Below are positions 1 through 9,221 of a stretch of 14,832 nucleotides of DNA, piece by piece. The stretch comes from Silvimonas sp. JCM 19000. GTDB taxonomy: Bacteria > Pseudomonadota > Gammaproteobacteria > Burkholderiales > Chitinibacteraceae. The stretch lies in the NCBI GenBank assembly GCA_001313065.1, contig BBFD01000073.1, positions 1 through 14,832 on the forward strand. Direction: 5' to 3'. The notes beneath the pieces were generated by a model that was not told where the DNA came from, did not search any database, and saw nothing but the letters and a program-made list of their open reading frames with translations. The position numbers were made by a program, and so were the translations under genes. Positions within the stretch are counted from its first letter, which is position 1; the number at the start of each line of letters is the position of its first letter.

Positions 1-587
1 GGTGAGCGCCAGCACATGCAAGGCAGGCTGGTCAGCCGCCGCGGCATCCGACACCATGCCGGCAAACCCTGCGCCCGCGATATAACGAATCGTCAACGGC
101 GGTTGCGCCAGTTCGATCAACAGGCTGGCGGCCTGCTCCGTCCACACTAGCGCAAGCACAGGATCAAAACGGCTGGCTGCACGCCGGACTGCAGCGCGGC
201 CAGCTTCGCGAAACACTTCGGCCGGCACCAGCGACAACGCGCTTTGCAAGGCACTGGGCGCGGCAAGGTCGGCGCTGGCGGCCGCAGCGCCTGGCTTTTG
301 CATAGGCGGTTCCGTGGCGGCTTGCTCACGCACGTATATCACTGCGGCCAGAATATGTTTACACATGCCGGGGGCGGGACAATCACAGCGCGCGTGCGCT
401 GGCCCACGTGCGTCAAGCAATACCGTCTGCCCATCGGCACACAAGCTGATTTGGGTACCGTGGCAGCCAGAATGGCAACCTTGCCGGCTTCGACATCGCG
501 CTGTGCGCGGCGCAACAGCCCTACGTTGGCCAGGGTGGCCAGTGCCTCATCGTCATAGCCGCGATAGCGGATGTGCAGGTCACTCAT
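1..587 (-). CDS. yehQ: SWIM zinc-finger protein, YehQ-like (partial, C-terminus off left edge)
   Basis: Last visible gene of the five-gene cassette. About 196 codons are present and the frame is still open at base 1. A SWIM zinc-binding motif is clear: Cys68-Asp-Cys70, five residues, Cys76-Lys-His78, encoded near 355-387. SWIM domains bind zinc and mediate DNA or protein contacts; the role here is unknown. The ATG at 585-587 overlaps the vWA gene's stop (ATGA) and is preceded by a very strong ribosome binding site at 591-599. The frame breaks once, near 458-459: the first frame holds residues 1 to about 43, and the SWIM motif and everything after it are in the next. Restoring one C in the CC pair (one G on the coding strand) joins them. 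Past the motif is an Ala-rich linker (about 88-110), then a region with a TIRYIAGAG segment that looks like the start of the conserved body. Family call is firm; function is inferred only from context. Confidence 0.85.
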
Positions 588-1705
588 CCCATCACCTCCG
601 CCAGCCATTCGGCAAAATGCGTCGGCGTGAGCGCGGCGACATGCATGCCAGATTACCCAGTCGCTGCGCCATGTCGCGGTCGTAGACCGCCGTGCCGGTC
701 TCATCCAGCGCGGCCAGACCCAGCAAGGTGACGCGGGCTTCGGCCATGCGCCGCACGCTGTCCAGCAACGGGCCGATGGGCATGCCTTCGAAAAAATCGC
801 TGATCAACGCCACCACGCTGCGGTGGGGCTGGTCGACGCACTGCTCGCAATAGCGCATTGCGCGGCCGATGTCGGTGCCGCCACCCAGCTGCACGGTCAG
901 CAATACCTCAACCGGGTCATGCGCCATCTGGGTCAGGTCGACCACTGCGGTATCGAAGACCACCAGCTTGACGCGCACACCGGGCAGCCGGCCAGAATGC
1001 CCGCGACGATGGCTGCGTACATCACCGAATCAGTCATTGATCCACTTTGATCGACACACAGAATGACCTCCCACGGCAGGGCCCGCCGCGTGCGTGCGTT
1101 AAACAACACGCGCTCGATCACCAACTGTTTACGTGCCGGATCATAGTGTTTGAGGTTGGCATGCAGCGTGGCACGCCAGTCAAAGTTTTGTGCGCTACGC
1201 AAGGCGGAGCGGCGAAAGCGGTTGCGACGACCTTGCAGTGCGTTAACAAAATCGGTGCGCAGGCGGCGCGTAATGTCTTCAACCACCTGGCGCAGCAGCG
1301 TGCGCAACACGCCGATCACTTCGGCGCCCAGTTTGCCGCGCAAGCCAAGCAGCGTGCGCACCAGGGCCTGGTTGGGTTCCAGCGTCGCCAACGCGGCGGG
1401 GTCATGCAGCAAATCAGTCAGCTGATACTTTTCGATGCTTGCGCCTGGATGCGCTCGTATACGTCGCGCGGAAACAACTTTCGCGTGAGGTGTAACCAGT
1501 CAATCGCGCGCACGGCGGATGCATCTGGCGTTGTACCGCGTCGCACGCTCCGGCGCTCATATTCGCGACCGTATAAATAATCCAGCGCCTGATCCAGCCG
1601 CTGCTCTTGCGCACTTAGCCCGTATTGGTCGAGGCTATCCGCCGCAAAGTGCCCCAGCATCAAGCGCCAGCGCCGCAGCATGATGCGGGTGTTGTCGTCA
1701 CTCAT
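584..1705 (-). CDS. yehP: von Willebrand factor A (vWA/CoxE-type) domain protein, YehP-like
   Basis: The repaired protein is about 374 residues, close to E. coli YehP. The N-terminal ~200 residues are helical and charged; the C-terminal vWA domain carries a complete metal-ion-dependent adhesion site: DQSGSM at 219-224 (Asp219, Ser221, Ser223), Thr278 in GGGTD, and Asp304 in LISDF. Such proteins typically partner a MoxR ATPase and present a bound metal to a substrate. The ATG at 1703-1705 overlaps the upstream DUF5682 gene's stop by 8 nt. Three single-base losses break the frame, near 1436-1438, 987 (expected CTG CCC GGT after the GILAG stretch) and 648-649. After the third, the repaired end reads AEWLAEVMG and stops at 584-586, overlapping the SWIM start. 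Full length and an intact MIDAS argue for a functional gene with sequence errors. Confidence 0.88.
591..599 (-). promoter_or_regulatory. Perfect Shine-Dalgarno sequence for the SWIM gene
   Basis: On the minus strand this reads GGAGGTGAT, a 9-nt complement to the usual 3' end of 16S rRNA, and the stretch from GGAGG to the ATG at 587 has a 7-nt spacer. It lies inside the last codons of the vWA gene. This fixes the SWIM start and suggests strong independent translation of that gene, in addition to stop-start coupling through the ATGA overlap. Confidence 0.8.
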
Positions 1706-4203
1706 CGTGGCTATTCCGCGAAAGCAGCCAGCTACCCAAACCATCGCGTTGCAGCAAGCGCGCCAGATCTGCGTCGATGCGCGTGGTGGTGGGCAAATCG
1801 GCGGCGCTTACCTGCATGTGGGCCAGATCGGTCTGCACCACCGGCGCGCCGTTCAGTTCCGCCAGCCATCGCGCCATATCGGCGGTTTCCTGGGGCTTTA
1901 GCCGTGCAAACGCTTCGCGCAATTCAGGTAGATGGGTAATAAAGTGGTCTTCGTCCCAATTGGCGATCAATTGGTTAAGCGCCTGCAGCATATCGGTCCG
2001 ACGCAACAAGAGTTCGGGTGCAACGGTCATCAACCCGGTCAGAAAACGTACGGCCTCAGCCGGATCGGCGCCCGCGCCAAACCGTATTTGCAGCCGCTGG
2101 CCCAAGGCGATTTCTTCCAGTTGGCTGTCCAGCACCAGCGTTGCGCCCGCGGCACCCGCCAGCCCGGCTGCCACTTCAGGCTGATCCAGCAGGCGCAGTA
2201 GCTGCGCATGCAGTGGCGCCGTGTCGGGCGGCGGTTCCGACGGCCCCACATCGGTGGCGGCTTCGCGTAACGCCTGGCCAAACTCTCGCAGCAGGCCCAG
2301 ATCGCGTATCGCCGCGGCTTCGTGCTGGACACTGACTTGCGCCAGACCCGGCAACAAATACAGCGCTCCAGTCCAGCATTGCCGCATCAGCGCGAGGATA
2401 GTCGGGTGCTGCTGCGCGCCTAATGGCTCGCGCGCGCGCCACAATGTGGCCAGCCGGTGACCGCAAAGCACCACCGACTCAAATGTTGCATCCTCGCTCA
2501 GATAAGCGCCAAGCCGATCGAGCAGCAACGGCACCTGATCGTGCAGACCCACCAGGCAAGCACGGATCACCAGTTGCACCGCACTGGCCGCCGACCGCGC
2601 CGCACCCGCCGCATCCAGCGCCTGTTGTTCTGCGCGCAAACGCGCCAGGCCGGCATCGGCCAAGGTCTGACCCAAACTAGAGAGTTCGATTAGCCGCGCT
2701 TCGACGGTCGCGTCCACGCGTAGCGCCATTCTTCAAACAACAGTTCCAGCCGCGTGCCATGCAGAAAATCGGGGCCGCCTTGCCACTGTGCCAGCCGCGC
2801 ATCCAGATATTGCATCAGATGAAAAAAAAGCGGCTTCGCCGTACATGGGCGCGCTTGCGATATACGTCCAGGCGCGTGACGCGCACATCGGTATCTTGCA
2901 ACGCGATACCCAGCGCGCGCGCCTGTTGGCGCACGTTTTCCAGCAACGGTGGTGAGCCCGCCGAAGGCGGAATCTGCCCGAGCCGGTTGCCACCCAGCCA
3001 GCGATGCAGGCTCTGGTTAAAGCCCGCCGTGCCGTCATGGTCGGCCGTTTTGATAAAACAAGAGCGCATGGCGTCGATCAAATCGTACCGGCCCGGCCCG
3101 GCATGGCCACGCAAGGCCGCCAGCCGCACCGCTTGCAGCAATGCGTTTTGCACAGCCGCTACCGAAATCTGTTCGTGCAGGTTCTGCTCGCGTGTTTCGC
3201 GCGCCATGCTGGTCAGAAAATGAAGCGCCACCTGCTGCAGATAGCTGGCGGCTCCCGTCTCCTGCGCTTGCCACACCTGGCGGTAATAAGCGGGAGATGG
3301 CATACCTGACGCATAGCCATTGAGCGCATCAAGCCGATCATCGCTATAGCGGATCAGCCATGCATCATCGGTGGCCGGGGCCGTAGCGGCGGCCAGGGCC
3401 GGGGTCGGTTGTTGCAACAGTTCGAGCAATGCAGCGGTATGAAAGCCGCCAGTGACCACCACAATAGGGCCATCAGTACAGGCGCGCAGCCGCGCGATGT
3501 GCGCCGCCATATGGCGTTCGCGCGGCAGACTGCTTCTGCCTCCAGCACTTCAGTTTCGTAATCAAGCCGCGCCATTGCGCAATAGCTAAAGACATCGGCT
3601 AATAAAGTGCGCCAGTCACGCAGCTGGGCCAGCGGCCGCAGCTCAAACAAGTGGTCCCACAGATCGGACTGATCCCGGCAGCCGGCGCGCTGCGCCAACG
3701 CGCTGAGATATGCGCTATGCGCCAGATAACGCTCCGCCATCAGGTTGCGCGTTGTGTGCGCGGCGGCATCGCCCAGCCAGGCTTTGTCGCGCCATGGCAA
3801 ATCAATAAACGCCAGCGTGGCGCCCACGGCCGCGCCCTCGCGCAACGCCACCCATTCCGGGCTGTATTCGCAAAACGGAAAAAAATGCGGTCCCGGGGCT
3901 TGCCCCGCCGCCATCCATCGCAGCCGCGGGTCGGGCAGGCGTCTGGCACAAAATGGCCACCGGCGGCCGGGTTTGCGTATCCAGCAACAGCGGAATCAGT
4001 CCGCTAAAGCTTTCGGGCCCTTCGATCAGCACAGCCACAGGCCGGATCTCGCTGATCAATGCCTGAGTGGCACGCGCGCAGGCCGGGCTATGGTGGCGCA
4101 CTGGCACAAAATACAGATTATCGGCAAACAGCGCGTTCAGCCTTGCTGCAGCCGCGGCGGCAACGCAACTCCGGCTATTGCCATAGCGTACGGGCGGCGT
4201 CAT
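1698..4203 (-). CDS. yehM: DUF5682 family protein, YehM-like
   Basis: The repaired length is about 835 residues, somewhat longer than E. coli YehM. The N-terminal part has VRHHSP (35-40) and a predicted beta strand ending LIEGPE (59-64), both typical of DUF5682. Around 225-260 come SLPRERHM and VVVTGGFHT. The C-terminal half is helical and Leu/Ala-rich with no motif I recognise. The ATG at 4201-4203 has GGAAG with a 7-nt spacer and overlaps the MoxR gene by 29 nt; the conserved block begins about 30 residues later. There are four frame breaks: an extra base near 3936-3945, a lost base near 3533 (restoring EGSLPRER), an A8 run at 2822-2829 probably missing one A, and a lost base near 2726-2727 (restoring EEWALRVD). 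The function is unproven; the motif layout resembles TraB/ChaN/EreA-like enzymes (see findings). A split into separate genes at these breaks is unlikely, because the conserved region runs across them. Confidence 0.83.
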
Positions 4204-5281
4204 GAAAACGCTTCCACAACGCGTCTTTGCGCGCGCGCTCGCGCACCACCGTTTCAAAATAGTGGCGCACCTTGCGCAGATCGTCGGCGTTGTCTTTAAG
4301 CACCACACCTTGCAGCTGTGCAGCCAGTTCTCGCGGGGTGAGCGTGCCATCGCCAAAATAGCGTGCCTCCAGGGCGGCGGCGTAGGCCACGTTAACGGCC
4401 TCGGCCGTCGACATCACCGTATCCGGCGTCTTGATGGCGGTGCCCTCCTGCGTCTGCCCCGCGCGTAGCTCCTGGAAGGTGGTCACCAACAACGCCACCA
4501 CATCACGCTCCACGCGCACCAGCGTTTGCGCGGCTGCCAGCTCGCGGGCCAGTTGCGACATCACCAGTTCGACTTCGAATGCGTGCTCGCGGATCGGCCG
4601 CACCGTCTCAAAGTTAAACCGCCGCTTAAGCGCCGAAGACATTTCGTGCACACCGCGGTCACGCAAGTTGGCGGTGGCGATGATATTGAAGCCGCGGCGC
4701 GCATGCACACGGCCGGCATCGCCCAACTCGGGCACCATCAACTGCTTTTCTGATAACAACGAGATCAGCACATCCTGGATTTCGGGCGGGCAACGCGTGA
4801 TTTCTTCAAAGCGCACCAGTTTGCCGGTCTGCATGGCGGTATACAGCGCGGACGGCACCAGCGAACGCGGGCCCGGCCCTTCAGCCAGCAGCAGTGCGTA
4901 ATTCCAGGCGTATTTAAGATGATCTTCAGTCGTGCCCGCCGTGCCCTGGATGGTCAAGCCGGAATCGCCCGAGATCGCCGCCGCCAGCAGTTCAGACAAC
5001 AGCGACTTGGCGGTACCCGGCTCGCCGACCAGCATCAGGCCCTGATTGCCCATCAGCGTAACAATGGCGCGTTCGACCAGCGCATCGTCACCATAAAACT
5101 TGCGCGCGATATCCAGGGCGGGGTCACCCAGAATAAAACGGCGTACCGCTACAGGCGACAAGTACCAGTTTTCTGGTTTGTCGGCATGGTCGGCCTCTCG
5201 CAACCGCGCGAGTTCGGCCGCGTAACGTTGTTCGACGCCGGGGCGCAGGGCCTCGGCCACAGACGGGCTGATTTCAGTCAT
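4175..5281 (-). CDS. yehL: MoxR-type AAA+ ATPase, YehL-like
   Basis: Intact 368-residue frame and the only unbroken gene of the cassette. Walker A is GEPGTAKS (86-93). The Walker B region is LVRFEEI (155-161), where the usual Asp-Glu pair is Glu159-Glu160. Sensor 1 is ATANLRD (Asn205), and RR at 220-221 supplies candidate arginine-finger residues. A C-terminal helical lid follows. MoxR ATPases form hexameric remodelling machines that act with vWA proteins, and the vWA gene is two genes downstream. The ATG at 5279-5281 lies 3 nt past the DUF4132 stop with only a weak ribosome binding site, so translation is probably coupled. The sequence from about residue 35 (ENWYLSP) to the Walker A region matches the YehL-type N-terminal extension. 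Identity as a MoxR/YehL AAA+ protein is secure; the substrate is unknown. Confidence 0.93.
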   Translation of the reverse strand: MTEISPSVAEALRPGVEQRYAAELARLREADHADKPENWYLSPVAVRRFILGDPALDIARKFYGDDALVERAIVTLMGNQGLMLVGEPGTAKSLLSELLAAAISGDSGLTIQGTAGTTEDHLKYAWNYALLLAEGPGPRSLVPSALYTAMQTGKLVRFEEITRCPPEIQDVLISLLSEKQLMVPELGDAGRVHARRGFNIIATANLRDRGVHEMSSALKRRFNFETVRPIREHAFEVELVMSQLARELAAAQTLVRVERDVVALLVTTFQELRAGQTQEGTAIKTPDTVMSTAEAVNVAYAAALEARYFGDGTLTPRELAAQLQGVVLKDNADDLRKVRHYFETVVRERARKDALWKRFHDAARTLWQ

Positions 5282-5284
5282 GGT

Positions 5285-8200
5285 TTACCACGGTGTTTTC
5301 TTGTCCCATTCGGCATCAAAACCACTGCACACATCGGCCACGGCCAGGTAATCGGCGTACGCCTCGGCCAACAGCACGTGGGGCACCTGGTCCAGCTTGA
5401 GCAGGCGCTCGCGGTAATTACGCACACGGGTGTTTTCAAACATCAGCGTTTTTTTTAGCGCGGCCGGTACATTTTCTTCGGGCAGCGTGTTGCCGCTGAA
5501 TTCGATCACCACGCGAATGCCGCTGCTCGCGAACTCTTTGAAATAGCTGTAGAAAATACCGCCATCTTCGGCCTGGCTGCGCTGGTAACCGCGTTTGGCA
5601 AACGCGCCGCGAAAGCTGAATGTGTCGCCCAACCAACCCAGCCGGTCATCGATGGCATCGGCGTCTTGCGTCCACGTGGCAGGCCGCTGCGGCGCAAACT
5701 GGGCGAACAGCGGCGTGATTTTGTAATCCTTCAGATGCGCGCGCCACGCTTTGGCGCTGGCTGCATCCACTAAAGCAATATGCGCAAGGCGCACCGCATG
5801 AAGCGTGCTGGCGTCAAGTTCGTCATCGTTCAGATCAATCAGGCTGCCATCCTCGGTGGGCCGGAACAAAGTAACCGGTTGGCCATCGGCATCAAGCGCC
5901 TGCCACACCAGTTGTTGCACCAACCGCCCCATAACCGGATGGCCATACAGATAATCCAGCCAGTCCGCCGCGGGCCAGACGCGGCCCGTGCACAGCGCTT
6001 CGTACAAACGCGCCTGCTGCAGCTCAAGCACTTGTTTCAGTTCTTTTTTTTGCACGCGGCAAACAGTGCTTTCGCTTCTTTGATGCTGTCTGGCGCGTCC
6101 GATTTACGCGGTTCGGGCAGCGCCTTGATGGCTTTGCCATCACTGTTTTGCAAAACCGGCTTCATGCCCGCATCCAGCACCACGGTAAATTCGCGCTCGC
6201 CATAAAACAGCACCAGGCGGCCCGTGTCGTCAAACCCGGCGGAGGGGATAGTGCGGTCAGCCAGCTCATCCTGCGTCCAGTGGTTGCGCTGCGCGATACG
6301 TTCGACCAGCGCGCGCGCCCGGGTCTGGACCGAAGCCGTGCGATGGCGGCGCGAGATCGCTAGCAGCAGCTGGATAACCGCCGGATCAGCACTGTTCGCC
6401 AGGCCTTCCAGAATCGCCTCAATCTGAAAACGCCGGATGTAATGATCACGCATAAATGGTTGCAGAGTGGCCACCATCTCGTGGCCCGTACCGCGGCCGA
6501 TCAACCCCAGAATGCCCTTCTCACCGATGGCGGTGCCAAGGTATTCCCCCAGCTTTTCGCGTTTGAGCTGCTCAAACACCTGCTCCCGAGTCATCGCCGC
6601 ATAGGCAGGCGACCAACTGGCCAGCTGGTACATCTGATGCCGCGCGGCTACATTCGCTTGCGCGTGCGCGACGGCTTCGTCCAGCGAGGGGTGCAGCGTA
6701 TCGCGCGCAATAAACTGCCGCAGGATAAAGCGTGCCAGCGCCGCGGCGCTAGCGGCGTCCAGCAGGCTTAGATAACGGTCGAGCAATGCGTTGCCGCCCG
6801 GCTCTTTCAGCTTGTACGCCAGCACCACCCACCATTTGATAATGCTAGCGTCCACCGCGCCGCCACTCGCCCATTGGCAGCCCGGCAAGTGGTCAAACGC
6901 AAACCACGCCAGTCCCACGGGCAGTTTGCCTTTCAGGCCTTTGCTGGCCTCGCGCTGCAGGTTTTCGGCCGACAACAGGGCTGAATATCCGCGCCCAGCC
7001 GCTCGAGTGTAGTCAGCAACGTGGCACGCACAGTCTCGCGGTTTTCTTTGGCCAGCGCGGCCTGCAACGCGGGGATGGCCTCCTGGCAATTCAGATCGCC
7101 AGCCAGTCCGCAGCAACGATCCGCACTTCCTGGCGCGTTGAACCCAAAGCGTCTATCGCCTGATGGGCTATGCCCGGAACGCGCGCCAATACCTGCTGAG
7201 CTTCGGCGCGGTTGCTGCGGGAATCGCCTAGCGCGATTTCAAGCAAGCGAGGCACCCAGCGCGCGGGCACCTGCGGGAACGCGCCGATCACTTCAATGGC
7301 TTTGGCAGGCACGTATTCGCGATAGGTCTGTTGCCGGTTGGGGGTGAGGCCCAATGCCTCGTCGATATAGCCTGGATAACGCGCAAAGAACGGCCACACG
7401 GCCGCGGACCCCAGCGCTTGCAAATCAAGCTGTTGCCAATACTCGCGCAGGCAGCTATGTGCGATGCTATCCGGCGTTTGCCGAGGCGCTCAAGCACGTC
7501 GGCAAACATCCGCAAGTCTTCGCCCGCCTCTGGGTGAGCGGCGCGCCACCGGACAAAACCCGGAAAATTCCAGAACCAGCTCAGAATTTCGCGCTCGCTG
7601 CCATCGGCCCAGCGCACAAAATGATAAAAGCTGAACTCGGGCAGATCAAACAGGCCCGACCCCGCCACCAACTGGCTTTGCTCACGATCAAGCTGGCCTG
7701 GCGCGCCATTCAGAACGGCGACGATATCGGCCACATGCGCGTCGGTTAACCTGCGCATCTGCGTATATGCCGCCTCGCGCCACGACCATTCGCGGCTGTG
7801 CTCGCGATTGTCGGCCGCTTCCTGATCCGCACCGCGTTTAAGCTCGATCAGTTGTTCCCGAAAATGCTTGAGCAGCATCTCGGTGGCGTTGTGGTCGAGC
7901 GGAGTATCGGGCAACGCGTTGTAAGGCGGGCGACCGGCACTTCGGTTTGATCCAGACCGCCCACGGCATCCAGCCGCGACAACGCATTGCGGATGGCTTG
8001 TTGCACGGTTCGGCTTTTGTTGGTTTCGAGCGCCGCTTGCAGCAACGGGGCTGTCTCGGCGCTGGCGATGCGGGCCAGTAATTCGGCCGCCTGTTCTTGC
8101 TCGGCCACCGCGCCGTCACGCAACAGCGCGCCCAGCAGGGTCAGGCGCTGGGCGGCGGGGACGGCCTCAAGCTGCTTGCCGGCTTCAACGCGCACCGTTT

Positions 8201-9030
8201 TGCTACCGTCCACTGCCAGGTACGCCAGCGTGGGCGCAAAGGTGGTTACCACCGCGAGCCGGCCCAGACACCGGCTTAACCGGAACCGGCCATCCGCCAA
8301 CATGCGTGACGGCAGCGCGGCCACCTCGGCCGCATGCTGCAACAGATACTGATCATTGGTTTCGCTTGAAATCAGCGTATCCATGCGTACGCGTTCATAG
8401 CTGGGCGCGTCGCGATGATCGAGCAATGCAACCAGCGCCAACGTACCCGGCTGGCCATCCAGCTCCAGCAAGCGGTGCATGCGCGCAAAGTCCATAAACT
8501 GCAGCACGTCCTGCTTGGCCGCGACCTCGTCGCCGTTTTTTGCCAAGAGGTTTGTTTGCCTGCCAATGCGGCTGCCCCGCACCAAACAGATAGTCATTAA
8601 GCAGACATCCCACCCAGCGTGGCAGGCTGGGTGCGGCCGTGCTGCTGCCACTGCGGTCGAGCGTGGCAAACACTTTGGCCAGACGCAGCAACTGGGCATC
8701 TTCCAGCGTATTCGCGGCATACAGGTCAGCCCGCGCATGCATGCTGGCTTCTGCGGCAGCACGGTGGGCGTCGTCGTTGATCCAGCGGTAGCCGTGCGGG
8801 CTGCCCGGGTTCCCCAACAGCCCGGCCGTTTCGATGGGCGTCTGGCCCAGCTTGATTAATACGGCAGGGTCATCTCCGCTGAGCACAAAACGGTATACCG
8901 CGTCGGGCAACGCCTTGTGCACCAGCGCCAGGCTGGCCAGTGTTGTTTGCAGCAGTTTGATCGCCGCGGGCTTGCTGCCGCGGTTGCCGTCGAGTGATTT
9001 GTCCAACATGCCGAGCAACTTGCCTAACAT
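5285..9030 (-). CDS. yehI: DUF4132 (MolR/YehI-like) large helical-repeat protein
   Basis: First gene of the cassette. The repaired length is about 1,249 residues; E. coli YehI is about 1,200. Residues 1 to ~990 are mostly Ala/Leu-rich helices resembling HEAT-like repeats. The last ~250 residues carry DUF4132, with hallmarks YGHPVMGRLVQQLVW, FRPTEDGS, VRLAHIALVD and LKDYKITPLFAQF. The start MLGKLLGML has GGCAGG 5 nt upstream. Six frame breaks: an extra base in T6 at 8536-8541 (possibly slightly upstream), then losses near 7925-7926, 7477-7479, 7097 and 6984-6985, and an A/T run of 8 at 6044-6051 that is one base short (or two long). Bridging these gives continuous protein, for example KTPDSIAHSCLREYW and WLADLNCQEAIPALQ across two breaks. 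A role as a scaffold for the ATPase or its target is only inferred. The old MolR label (molybdate regulation) should not be carried over as a function. Confidence 0.85.
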
Positions 9031-9160
9031 GAATACCTGCCGTTTACATGGGCGTCATAGAGTGCCGAAGTGTATCTTGCGCGCCAACGTGCAGGAAATC
9101 CGGCCCCGCCAGCGTTGCATAAATCCACATGGGCGGCGCCACGCGTACCAACGCCGTACC
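9031..9160 (-). promoter_or_regulatory. Leader region expected to hold the cassette promoter
   Basis: This 130-bp gap lies between the dxs terminator and the DUF4132 start, so the cassette's own promoter should be here. I see no good sigma-70 pair. The best -10-like hexamer is TACACT (minus strand, about 9070-9075), preceded 18 nt upstream by a weak TTTCCT. A 9-bp direct repeat ACATGGGCG occurs at 9046-9054 and 9127-9135 and may be chance. Confidence 0.3.
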
Positions 9161-9201
9161 CAAACAAAACGGCGCACGCCGGATAACCGGGGTGCGCCGT
9201 T
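9161..9201 (-). terminator. Rho-independent terminator after dxs
   Basis: The outer arms 9168-9177 (AACGGCGCAC) and 9192-9201 (GTGCGCCGTT) pair perfectly over 10 bp. Inside, after one G/G mismatch (9178/9191), CCGG at 9179-9182 pairs with CCGG at 9187-9190 around a 4-nt loop. Read on the minus strand the stem is followed by TTTTGTTTG (9161-9169). It starts 20 nt past the dxs stop and separates the isoprenoid operon from the yeh-like cassette. Confidence 0.85.
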
Positions 9202-9221
9202 GCAGGCAGGTGTGGGCGAGC

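Noticed and set aside
9046..9135. Direct repeat ACATGGGCG as a defined operator.
   Set aside because: Only 9 bp, and the same string appears again within coding sequence near 2844, so it may be chance; kept only as a weak hint.
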